Assembly: GCF_033115175.1 (NCBI RefSeq)
Contig: NC_084850.1
Span: 868,001 to 932,000, forward strand
Reading direction: 5' to 3'
Source: Lepus europaeus
Lineage: Eukaryota > Chordata > Mammalia > Lagomorpha > Leporidae
Length of the DNA: 64,000 nt
Part shown: positions 1 through 9,825 of the stretch, piece after piece
Layout: every line of letters starts with the position of its first letter
How positions within the stretch are numbered: the first letter of the stretch is position 1
Made by a program: the position numbers and the translations under genes
The notes under the pieces: generated by a model
Seen by the model: only the letters and a program-made list of their open reading frames with translations
Databases searched by the model: none
What the model was told of the DNA's origin: nothing

Positions 1-152
1 GCCCTGGCCATTGAGGCCATTTGGAGAACGAACCAATGGATGGAAACGCGTGCTTGCGCTTGCTCTCTCTCTAACTCTAACTCTAACTCTAACTCTAACT
101 CTAACTCTAACTCTAACTCTAACTCTGCATTTCCAATAAAGGAAGAAAAACA
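1..152 (+). repeat. C-SINE, 3' part with (CTCTAA)9 expansion
   Basis: The sequence has the SINE body end (GCCATTGAGGCCATTTGGAG) and tail (TTCCAATAAA). The usual CT-rich run is replaced by nine CTCTAA units at 69-122. Confidence 0.8.
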
Positions 153-860
153 CAGCACACCTATCCCTGAGCACCTGCGTGACCTTTATCCAGGTGCACC
201 GGTTGCTGCGTGTGGCTGCATTTGCCAGCAGTCACCAGGGTATTTTTACCATCTTCTCCATTTGCACGGCTGCTCTCACGCGTCTTTTTATTTTGCCTGT
301 CTCATCTGATTATAACCAGAACACATGGCCAGATTTGGAGTTTGTGCAGATTTGTTTGTTGCCAAATACAAAGGAGAAGTGTCCATGCCCACAGCCCAGC
401 TGGGAGTATTCGGCAGAGCCAAGGCTGCTCCTCCCTGAGCCAGAGGGCTGTGCTGGGAGCTCCTCAAGCGACTCTCACCATTCGAATCTCATCTTATCTC
501 ACTGCAGCCCGGAACCAAGCCTGGACCTCCAAGCAGGGCAAAACTCCTAGGCTGCACTGACCATTCATTTACTATCTCAACGCGATAATAAACTATGTCA
601 GAATACGGACAATATATATGCACAGCTTAAGGAATAAAAATAAACCGTGCACACGGATGGAAACAGACATTCCCATGCAATTATTATTTATGAAACCTGA
701 GGAGAGAAAGCCCTGCAGCCCTGAGAGTGCTGAAATGACAACACAGATGGAAGCAGTAGTTAAAAAAAGAAAAGAAAGATTCTTCCTCCAATGGAACATT
801 AGGCCCACGTGGTTTGACAGAAACTCTCCCAACTGTGCAAAGCAGGGCTGCTGTCCAATT
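153..860. other. Unrecognised AT-rich intergenic sequence
   Basis: There is no SINE and no convincing gene. The part after about 600 may be the more diverged upstream portion of the L1 that becomes recognisable near 870. Confidence 0.4.
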
Positions 861-1040
861 CTGTCAGATCTTCATATTAACCACACAGAGACTGGACATG
901 CAAGGCCAGTTGTAGGTCCATTCCAGGCTTGAAAACAAAATAAAAAAAATACAAAATCCTAGCAAAGCAGATCCAAATGTGTATCAAAGTCTGTGGATGC
1001 CAGTAATGCGAGGGTGGTTACTATTAGAACATCTATGAAT

Positions 1041-1291
1041 GGGCCGGCACTGTGGTGCAGCTGGTTAAAGCCCCAGCCTGCTGTGCCAGCATCCCATGTG
1101 GGTGCTGGTTCGAGTTCCAGCTGCTCCTCTTTTGATCCAGCTCCCTGCTATGGCCTGGGAAAGCAGTAGAAGATGGCCCAAGTCCTTGGGCCCCTGCACC
1201 CACATGGGAGACCCGAAAGAAGCTCCTGGCTTCGGATCAGCTCAGCTCCGGCCGTTGCTGCCATCTGGGGAGTGAACCAGCAGAATAGAAG

Positions 1292-1337
<46 letters not shown>

Positions 1338-1709
1338 CTCTGCCTTTCAAGTAAATAAATAAATTTTTAAAAAAGAATTATTTTACTTGAAAGGCAGAGG
1401 TACAGAGAGGCAGAGGCAGAGAGAGAGGTCTTCCATCAGCTGGTTCACTCCCCAGATGGCCGCAACGGCTGGAGCTGCACTGATCCAAAGCCAGGAGCCA
1501 GGAGCTTCTTCCAGGTCTCCCATGCAGGTGTAGGGGCCCAAGGACTTGGGCCATCTTCTACTGCTTTCCCAGGCCACAGCAGGGAGCTGGATCAGAAGTG
1601 GAGCAGCTGGGACTAGAACCGGCACCCATATGGGATGCCGGCGCTTCAGGCCGGGGCGTTAACCAGCTGCGCCACAGTCTCGGCCCCAGTAAAAGAATTC
1701 TTAAAAAAA
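1041..1709 (+). repeat. C-SINE (+) containing a nested C-SINE
   Basis: It starts GGCCGGCACTGTGGTGCAG. It is flanked by ATCTATGAATG at 1031-1041 and 1710-1720, which are target-site duplications. Its A-rich tail is interrupted by another SINE at 1380-1690. Confidence 0.9.
1380..1690 (-). repeat. C-SINE (-) nested in the tail of the preceding SINE
   Basis: This is a full inverted copy, ending GCCACAGTCTCGGCCCC. It is flanked by AAAAGAATT at 1371-1379 and 1691-1699. Confidence 0.9.
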
Positions 1710-2138
1710 ATCTATGAATGTCTTTCAACACAAGAACATTTTAAAGGAAAAACAGAATGGTCATCTCATGGGGTTCAGAGAAAGTATTCATAAACTTATT
1801 CATAACCAAACCTCTTAATGAACTGGAAATAGAAACAAGCTTCCTAGAGTTGAGCAACTCAGGCGTCATTGGATTAATAAGGAAATGCCAGAAGCATTTT
1901 CTTTAGAATCAAGCATTTTCTTTAGAATTAGCCCACTCCCAGGGCCTCTGTCCAAGCTTGCTCCTGGAGGTGCTAGCAACACAGTGTGAAAAAAAAAAAT
2001 CCATCATTATTACTGATGAAGTGATCAGAAAAAAAAAAAAAAACCGAAAGGATTTAAAGATAAGTTGGTGGAAATACCAAGAGAGTTCAGCAAGGTGGTC
2101 GGACACAATGATCAGCACAGAGAAGCCAGCAGGGCTAG

Positions 2139-2475
2139 GGTGGGCAGGGGCTGCATTGTGGCACAGCAGGCTAAGCAGCCCCTTGCGATGCGGGCATCCA
2201 TCGGATCCTTGGTTCGAGTCCTGGCTATTCTGCTTCTAGTCCAGCTCCCTGCTAATGCACCTGAGAAGGCAGCAGAAGATGCTCCAAGTGCTTGGGCCCC
2301 TGCCACCCCCGTGGGAGACCCGGGTGGAGTTCTTGGCTCCTGGCTTCAGCCTGGCCCAGTGCTGGCTGTTGTTGTCATATGGGGACTGGGCCAGCAGATG
2401 GAAAATCTCTGTCTCTCCCTCTCTCTCTGTTACTCTACCTTTCAAATCAATGATAAAAACCTTTTTAAAAAACCA
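2139..2475 (+). repeat. C-SINE (+)
   Basis: A full-length diverged copy with head GCATTGTGGCACAGCAGGCTAAG and tail TTTCAAATCAATGATAAAAA. It is followed by a G run. Confidence 0.85.
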
Positions 2476-2504
2476 GCCAGATTGGGGGGGGGGGGATGTG
2501 TGTG

Positions 2505-2820
2505 TGTATATGTGTGTTGTGGCATAGTGGGTTAAGCTGCCTCTTGGGATGCTCACATCACATGTCAGTGTGCCCGGCTCAAGTCTTTGCTACTCTGCTT
2601 TCATATCCAGCTTCCTGCTAACCTGGCAGGCAGCAGACGATGGGTCAAGGACTTGGGTCCTTGCTACCCATGTGACACACCCAAATGGAGCTCCTGGCTC
2701 CTGAAATTGGCCTGACTGGCTCTGGCTGTCCCAGGCATTTGCCGAGTGAACCAGCAGATGGAAGAGTCTCTCTCTCTCTCTCTCTCTCTCTCTTTCAAAT
2801 AAATAAGCATTTTTAAAAAA
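2505..2820 (+). repeat. C-SINE (+)
   Basis: The head GTTGTGGCATAGTGGGTTAAGC follows a G9/TG run (2485-2516). It has a CT run and a CAAATAAATAAG tail. Confidence 0.85.
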
Positions 2821-2897
2821 GCAGCATTAATCTATTTCCTGGAGCTGGCCCCTTGGCAGCCCCAGGTTGGTGTATTTATTTATTTATTTTTAAAAAG

Positions 2898-3233
2898 GCC
2901 AAGGCTGGTGCTGTGGCATAGTGGATAAAGACGCCCCCTGCAGTGCCGGCATCCCTTATGGGCTCTGGTTTGAGTCCTGGCTACTCCACTTCCCATCCAG
3001 CTCTCTGCTATTTCCTAGGAAAGCAGTAGAAGATGCCCCAAGTCCTTGAGCCCCTGCACCCGCATGGGAGACCCGGAGGAAGCTCCTGGCTCCTGGCTTC
3101 GGATTGGCACAGCTCCGGCCGTTGCGGCCAATTTGGGAGTGAACCGGTGGATGGAAGACCTCTCTCTCTCTGCCTCTCCTTCACTCTCTCTGTGTAACTC
3201 TTTCAAATAAATAAATAAGTCTTTAAAAAGAAA
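2898..3233 (+). repeat. C-SINE (+)
   Basis: A full-length copy with head GCTGGTGCTGTGGCATAGTGG and tail AAATAAATAAATAAGTC. Confidence 0.9.
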
Positions 3234-3390
3234 AAGGCCAATTATGTATATACGACACTCACAAACACATAGGAATTTTTCTTTTGTAAAAAGAGCTCAT
3301 GCACAATGGTAGCAAAAACTTCAAATTACTCAGAAATAAATAAAATGAAAGAGTCGGAGAACATTATGACCATGTTTTAAAAAATCTGTT

Positions 3391-3692
3391 TAGGGGCTAG
3401 GGTTGTGGTGCAGTGAGCTAAGCTGCCACGTGCTGATTTCTTCACTCCCCCTGCTGGTTCACTCCCCCAAGGGCCCCAACAGCCAGGCCTGGGCCAGGCT
3501 GAAGCCAGGAGCCTGCAGCTCCATTTGGGTCTCCTATGTGGGTGGCGGAGGCGCCAGTATTTGGGCGATTATCTGCTGCATCAGGAGGAAGCTGGATCAG
3601 AAGCGGAACAGCCGGGACTCAAACCAGTACTCTGATAAGGGATGAGTGCATCCAAGCAGTGGCTTAACCACTTGTACCACAAAGCCGGTCCC
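3391..3692 (-). repeat. C-SINE fold-back: short (+) head joined to (-) copy
   Basis: 3391-3439 is the plus-strand head of a SINE (GGGTTGTGGTGCAGTGAGC). It is joined directly to a minus-oriented body, 3440-3692, ending CCACAAAGCCGGTCCC. Confidence 0.75.
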
Positions 3693-3762
3693 TAGTCAAC
3701 TGGTCTTTGACCAATGAGTTAAAGCCATTTGATGGGAAAGTCTTTTCAACAAATGGTGCTAG

Positions 3763-4060
3763 GGCCGGTGTTGTGGTATAGTGGGTAAAGCCGCCGCCTG
3801 CAATGCCAGCATCCCATATGGGCTCCAATTTGTGTCCTGGCTGCTCCACTTTCCATCCAGCCCCCTGCTAATGCACGTGGAAAAGCAGCAGAAGATGGCC
3901 CAAATCCTTGGGTCCCTGCTGCCCACATGGAAGACCTGGATGAAGCTCTTGGCTGGCTTCCCCCTGGCCATTGCGGCCATCTGGGGAGTGAGCCAGCGGA
4001 TGAAAGATCTCTGTCTGTCTCTCTGGAACTCTGCCTTTCAAATAATAAATATTAAAAAAG
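3763..4060 (+). repeat. C-SINE (+) inserted in L1
   Basis: The head GGGCCGGTGTTGTGGTATAGTGG begins right after the L1 motif AAATGGTGC. The tail ends ATTAAAAAAG, where the next SINE has landed. Confidence 0.9.
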
Positions 4061-4068
4061 AACGCATC

Positions 4069-4440
4069 GGCGGGCGCCGTGGCTCAACAGGCTAATTCTC
4101 CGCCTTGCGGCGCCGGCACACCGGGTTCTAGTCCCGGTCGGGGCACCGATCCTGTCCCGGTTGCCCCTCTTCCAGGCCAGCTCTCTGCTGTGGCCAGGGA
4201 GTGCAGTGGAGGATGGCCCAAGTGTTTGGGCTCTGCACCCCATGGGAGACCAGGAGAAGCACCTGGCTCCTGCCATCGGAACAGCGCGGTGTGCCGGCTG
4301 CAGCGCGCTACCGCGGCGGCCATTGGAGGGTGAACCAATGGCAAAAGGAAGACCTTTCTCTCTGTCTCTCTCTCACTGTCCACTCTGCCTGTCAAAAATA
4401 AAAAAAAAATAAAAAATAATAAAAAAAATATTTAAAAAAA
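4069..4440 (+). repeat. Young C-SINE subfamily copy with target-site duplication
   Basis: It is of the GGCGCCGTGGCTCAACAGGC head type. AAAAAAGAACGCATC occurs immediately before it (to 4068) and again after its A-rich tail (to about 4452). The duplication is intact and divergence low, so it is a recent insertion. Confidence 0.92.
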
Positions 4441-4452
4441 AAAGAACGCATC

Positions 4453-6390
4453 ACAGAGTTACCTGTAAAATACAGGGGTAACGTAGGTGACCTTGGATTT
4501 GCTGATGGCGTCTTTGGATACAACACCACCAGCAGGATCCAGTAGCAGACACAGCTTCTGGGAAAGCCAAAGGCAAAGCCTGGGAAACAGGGGTCGTGAG
4601 TCGCACATCTGACAGGGTGGGATGTAAGGCAGGGACCATCCACTCAATGGAAGAAAGAGCCAGCCAGTCCAGGGACCATTTGCAGCTGTCTGCAGTGGGT
4701 CAGGGGAAACCCTTCTGTGGGTGCCACGGTGCCCTGCACAGGTCCGGGGTTCCTGGGTGGAGACATCGTATGAAACTCGCACACATTTAACAGGAGCGCT
4801 CCAGGGGCCCTGGAGGATCATGGGATGACAGCTCTCACCACGCTTGTCTCAAGAGCATGACATTCCACCCCAGCCTGGCTGTCCTACTGGGACAGTCCCT
4901 GCACCATTCTCTTCATGGCAAGTTCAGGTCACAGCAGCGCCCACGTCTTCCTTCCCTGCTCTCTTAGGCCTTTGCATTTGCTAGGATTTTTTTCAACACA
5001 GGAAGAAACTGAGCAGGGGCCTTGCTTGGGTTCCGGCAGGTCCCGGCTGCAGTGCCAGCACAGCTCCAAGAGCCAGCCACCCTGCTGGCGCTGGAGGGAT
5101 CTGTCCATGGTAGGTGAGCTGCTGTGTGCAGTGGCAGGGACTTGGAGCCAGCTCTGGGACATCAAGCGCCTACGCCAGTGGAGCTGTCCATCAGGGCAGA
5201 GTGTGGTCAGACCCGCCAGGTCCCGAGGCCAGGCAGGCACAGCAGAAACCCTATGCGAAGGGGCGTTCAAGCCCAGCCCAGCGCCCACTGCCTGACTGGA
5301 GCCCTGAGTCACTTCCCTGTGGCACACAGGTCCTGCCCCTGAGCTCATGCCTGCGGACTCCATACCAGGAAACACAGGTGGCCACCACATGGCAGCCCCC
5401 TCGGGGGAGGGGACATTGGTGAGGGGAGACCCTCCCAGGAGCAGCACGCTCACTTGTCCATTCTGTGCAGGGAGAAATGGCCCGAGATAAGGGCACTGGG
5501 CACAGTAAGTTTGGCCAGCAAACAGAAAAGGCTTGGAGTAGAGGTGCCCAAGTGCCATCGCAAAGCATGCTCTGCCAGGGGAGCCCAACAAGGCCAGGGC
5601 GGAGGGTGGCTGTGGTGGAAGGGCTGGAGGCCAGGCTGACATTGGCACTGCCGCCATTCCATGTCCCACCCACTGCCGGCGGTGACCCATGCTGAACCCT
5701 CAATGTGACAGCATTCCTCAAGGAGACCAGCGGGACCATTTGGTGGCAGGTTGAAGTTGGCACAGCAGCCCCTGTCTGCAGATCCCTGACCCCTGATCTC
5801 TGAGAGTCAGGTAGGAAGGAAGGGCTTTAGGGGCGCCTGTCCCCCGGCAGGGCAGTCTCCCAGGCACCTCTTGGGGACCCCTGCTCTCCACCCGCCGCTG
5901 CTGCTTTCCAGGCAAAGGCCCTCTCCCTCCAGACTCATCCAAATAGACTGCAAGGCTGTGGGAGAGAAGAGGCAGAGACAGAGAGATGGCCAAAGCAGGT
6001 GCCACCCCCACCCCCACCCCCGCACCTGAACGGCGTGGACAGTTCTCTGCACCTCCCCACGCCACGCTCTCCCTCTTTTCTCTAAACAAAGGTGTCCATT
6101 TCAGACTCAGCGAGGGAATGGCTGAGTTGAGGGAGGCAAGCGCTCATTAAGGAGAAGCCAGAGGGAGCAGTAGTGGCTTCTGCGTCCAAGGCGCTGGCAA
6201 GGGCTGAAATCTCGTCCCCCTTCCGAAGCCCCGAGGTCTCTTGGGGATCCGGGGGGCAGTTCCTCCCAACAGGACCCCTCTGTCTCAGAGCTGCACCTTG
6301 CAGGCGACAGGTCCAGCGTCAAGCGCAGCCGGAGCGGACGGCAGGGGTCGTAGGGTGCCAGGGGCTCGCCCGTCAGCTCTCATCAAAGGT
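4453..6390. other. Unrecognised single-copy intergenic sequence upstream of PDZD4
   Basis: There is no SINE or L1. Open frames at 4929-5690 (-) and 5718-6089 (-) lack recognisable domains, and their composition matches GC-rich chance frames. Upstream PDZD4 control elements may lie here. Confidence 0.45.
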
Positions 6391-7300
6391 CCTGCCCTGG
6401 GCTTCCCGCGCCATCTCCCGTGGCTTCTGCAGCCCCCGGCCGCTCCCGCCCCCACCCAGCCCGGCTCCACTCCCCCGCGCGCGTGCGCCCCGTCCCGCAC
6501 CCCTCCCCCGCCACCGCCGCCGCCGCTGCCGCCGCCGCCGCGCGCGCGCGTGCCCGCCGTCCCGGGCGGGAGCTGGAGACGGCCGGTGGGCTGCGGGCCA
6601 GAGAGCGGGGCGCCGGGAGCGCCGAGAGCGTGGCCGGGCGAGGTGGGAGCGCCGGCGCAGGCCTGGCCGCGGGCGGGGGCCGCCGCCGCGCCGCCGCCCC
6701 GCTGTCGGCCCGGCCAGGCCGCGGTGCCAAGCTCAAGGGCCGGGTTCCCAGGTCCAGCGGTCATGGGCGGGAGCCGGAGGCGGCATCGGCAGCGGCAGCG
6801 GCGGGCCCCGCGGGCGGGGAGGCGCGCGGCCCACGGCCCCTGAGGGTCCTCGGCGGCCCGGTGCTCCCCCGCGCCTCTTGGGGGTCGTAGCCTGGCAACG
6901 CCCGGTGCTCCCGCCCATCCCCCGCTGCCCTTTTTTTCCCCCCCCTGGCCCGGTGCGAGGGAGCATGCCCGCGCCTGGCCTCGGCCATCGAAGAGTTAAG
7001 TCGAGGGGCGTGGAGCTGTCCTCCCCTCGGGGGCGAACCCCCCTCCCCCGTTAGCCCCCCCCCTCCCCGTTGCGCTAGGGTATGGCCCCCGGGCCCGGCC
7101 CGGGACCAGAGGTCCCGCGCACGGGCCAGTGAAAGCGTCTTCCCGTTCCCGCCCTCTTCCTTCCTCGCCGGCCAGCACCATGGGATGTAATATGTGCGTG
7201 GTCCAGAAACCGGAGGAGCAGTACAAAGTGATGCTTCAGGTAGGGAGGCTGGGCCGCTGGCGCTGGGGGGCGCGGCCCCGCTGGGGAAGGGGCAGGCTCC
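6390..7300 (+). promoter_or_regulatory. CpG island covering PDZD4 promoter, 5' UTR and exon 1
   Basis: This is a very GC-rich and CpG-dense stretch with repeated CCGCCGCC and CGCGCG runs and GC boxes, ending just after the first coding exon. No TATA box is evident, so dispersed initiation is likely. The transcription start cannot be fixed by eye. The long open frames here on both strands follow from the lack of AT-rich stops and are not coding evidence. Confidence 0.8.
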
Positions 7301-9777
7301 GTGGGTAGGGCTGGGCGCAGTCCCGGCAGCCAGCGTGGGTGGGCAGGAGGGCTTGAGGTGGAAAATGTAGGGAACAATCCTCACCCTCAAATTCTGGGTT
7401 TGCTGGGTGTTGCCCCTCCGTGGGACCCAACCACAGATGGGGGAACTCAGTGGGGGTGGGAGAGGGAGGCACGGCACCCTGACTTGGGCACCCTCAGAAG
7501 ATTGGGACACGAGCCCCGTGTCCAGATCAGCCCGGAATGGGAAGTTGGGATCGCACTGGTTGGGGTGTGCTGCGTTCCTGGGCCCTAGAGCCAGGATGCG
7601 CCTTGTGGCCAGCGCCAGAGCGGGATGGAGGTTGCATAGCAACGGGTTCCTTCCCAGCACAAGTCCTCCCCGCTGGACCCAGGGCAGAGGAGGGAGCTGG
7701 GAGCCTGCGGAGCTGGGGGCGGCTGAATGTTGGTCCCAGCGGGCCAGGGAGGGGTGGGTGCTCCCTTGGGCACTCACTGCTGGGATGGCAGACTCCCAGA
7801 CCCTTGCGTGTCTTGGGTGAGAGGGTGCCACCAGGGTTGGCGAGGAGGGCAGCCTGTGGGCAACAGTGCCTGGCCAACCTTCTGTCGGTCCCGCCTTGGG
7901 GGGCGTGCACCCAGCGAGTGGTGTGTCACCCCTGGGGGAGGAGATGCCAAGCCCGGATCCTTGGCCCTGCCACCTAGCCCCACAGCCCTGAGTGGGGTTT
8001 CCTTGCCTGTATGTGGCGTGACTACGTGAGTGCGTGCCTGTGCCCCGTCTGTGTGTGTGTGGAGGCTCCCCCAGCCCCGCACGTGTGTACTTTCTGTGTG
8101 CGCTCTGCGAGCTGTCTAGAGAAATGTCCCGGATGGTGTGGACTGAGACCCACTCGTGGCAGGAGGAGGGAGGTCAAGGTCAGAGGGAGTCCGGACCCAG
8201 GAGCAGACAGGGGCACAGACAGGTATGCATTTAGTGGTTCTGGCTTCAAGTTCCCAGTTGATGGCTCAGGATGAAGGAACAAGTGCGTGGTGGAGTGATG
8301 TTGGCTGGGGAAAATGGGGAGGCTTCTAGTCCAAGAGGGGCACCCCTGAAGACATCACCTGGGGCAAGGGGGGCGAGAATCGGAGGAAAGGGGGCAGGGA
8401 GGGGTATAAATCTCGCCCCAGTCTGGCTGCGTTTCTCATCTCCTCTCCTGCTGCCTGCCCTCTGAACCCCCCCCCGCCCCCGCCCCACGCCCCCCTGTCC
8501 GACCCTTGCAGTTTCCCGGATTGACCTGGCTGCAGCCCAGAGGGCCTCGTGCAGAATCTGCCTTGGGTTCAGGGGTGGCTGGTGGGAGGTGGGTTGGGCC
8601 AGTTACTTGATGGCAATTCCAGATCCCATTCTCACTGCTTCCTTCTCTGGACTCCAGTGCAGCTGTCTTCTTTGAAATATTACAATTTCTTACAAAATTT
8701 ATCAGCGAGACAGAGAGAACAAGCTGCCCTTGGCTGGTACACTCTGCAGAGGCCTGCGATGGCCAGTGCTGGGCCAGGTCACACCTGGGAGCTGAGTGCA
8801 GGTCTCCCACGTGGGCAGCAGGGACCTAACTGCTTGAGCCACCCCTGCTGCCTCCCAGGAGCCAGAACATTGATGTGGGACACGAGCATCTTAACCAGGC
8901 TAAACACCTGCTGGAATGCAGCAGTCTTGACTTCCTTGGGGAAGCGTTGGCATGCTGCTTCATTTTTGGCTGACTTTCAGGGACCTGTGGAAAGGAAAGA
9001 GCACCCATGGCTGGGACAGGATGCTGGCAACTCCCACGGCAGTAGGGGCAGGGTGGGGGGGCTGGGGCTGCCTTTGGGGAGGTTCCATGTGGGAAGAGGG
9101 CCTGAAGTGCACCTGGGTGGGAGAGTCCCCTCTACTTACTGAAAACACAACTCCAAATGGCAGACAGGATGAAGTTTTATTTATTGGTTTATTTCTTAAT
9201 GATTTATTTATTTATTTATTTGAAGTGCAGAGAGAGAGAGAAAGAGATCTTCCATCCACTGCTTCACTCCCCAAATGGCTGCCATAGCCAAGGCTGGGCC
9301 AGGTCACAGTCAGGAACCAAGAACTCCACCCGGGTCTCCCATGTGGGTGCAGAGGCTCAAGCAATTGAGCGATCCTCCATCACTTTCCCAGGCACATTAG
9401 CAGCTAGCTAGATCAGAAGCAGAGCAGCTAGGACTCCAATATGGTGTGCAGGCATAGCAAGCAGTGGCTTAACCTGCTGTGTCTCAGCACCTGCCCTGGC
9501 TACAGTTTTAAAAGCAGAGCTATGGGGCCAATGCTGTGGCATAGCGGGTAAAGCTGCCACCTGCAGTGCCGGCATCCTATATAGACATCGGTTCAAATCC
9601 CAGCTGGTCCATTTCCGATCCAGCTCTCTGCTGTGGTCTGGGAAAGCAGTGGAAGATGGCTCAAGTGCTTGGGCCCCTCACTCACATGGGAGACCTGGAG
9701 GAAGCTTCTGGCTCCTGGCTTCGGATCGGTGCAGCTCCAGCCATTGCAGCCAATTGGGAAGTGAACTAGCAGATGGA

Positions 9778-9825
<48 letters not shown>

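Larger units (their letters stand above)
870..3763 (+). mobile_element. Truncated L1, ORF2 reverse-transcriptase region, split by SINEs
   Basis: L1 ORF2-like pieces at about 870-1040, 1710-2135, 3236-3390 and 3693-3763 follow each other in L1 order. They show an AAATCCTAGCAAA motif, then a GGTCATCTCATGG motif, a GAGTTCAGCAAGGTGG motif, and CTTTTCAACAAATGGTGCT. It is plus-oriented, has many stops, and is clearly old. Confidence 0.7.

Noticed and set aside
69-122. Interstitial telomere sequence
   Set aside because: The unit is CTCTAA, not CCCTAA, and it is continuous with the 3' end of a C-SINE, which explains its origin.
40-309. Open frame with repeated Ser-Asn residues
   Set aside because: The repeat is the translation of the CTCTAA hexamer array in a SINE tail, and there is no other coding sign.
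4929-5690. 253-codon minus-strand open frame upstream of PDZD4
   Set aside because: It has no recognisable domain or splice context. Overlapping open frames in other registers point to GC-driven chance.
6173-7054. Long open frames on both strands upstream of PDZD4 exon 1
   Set aside because: These are Pro/Arg/Ala-rich translations of a CpG island, with several frames open at once.
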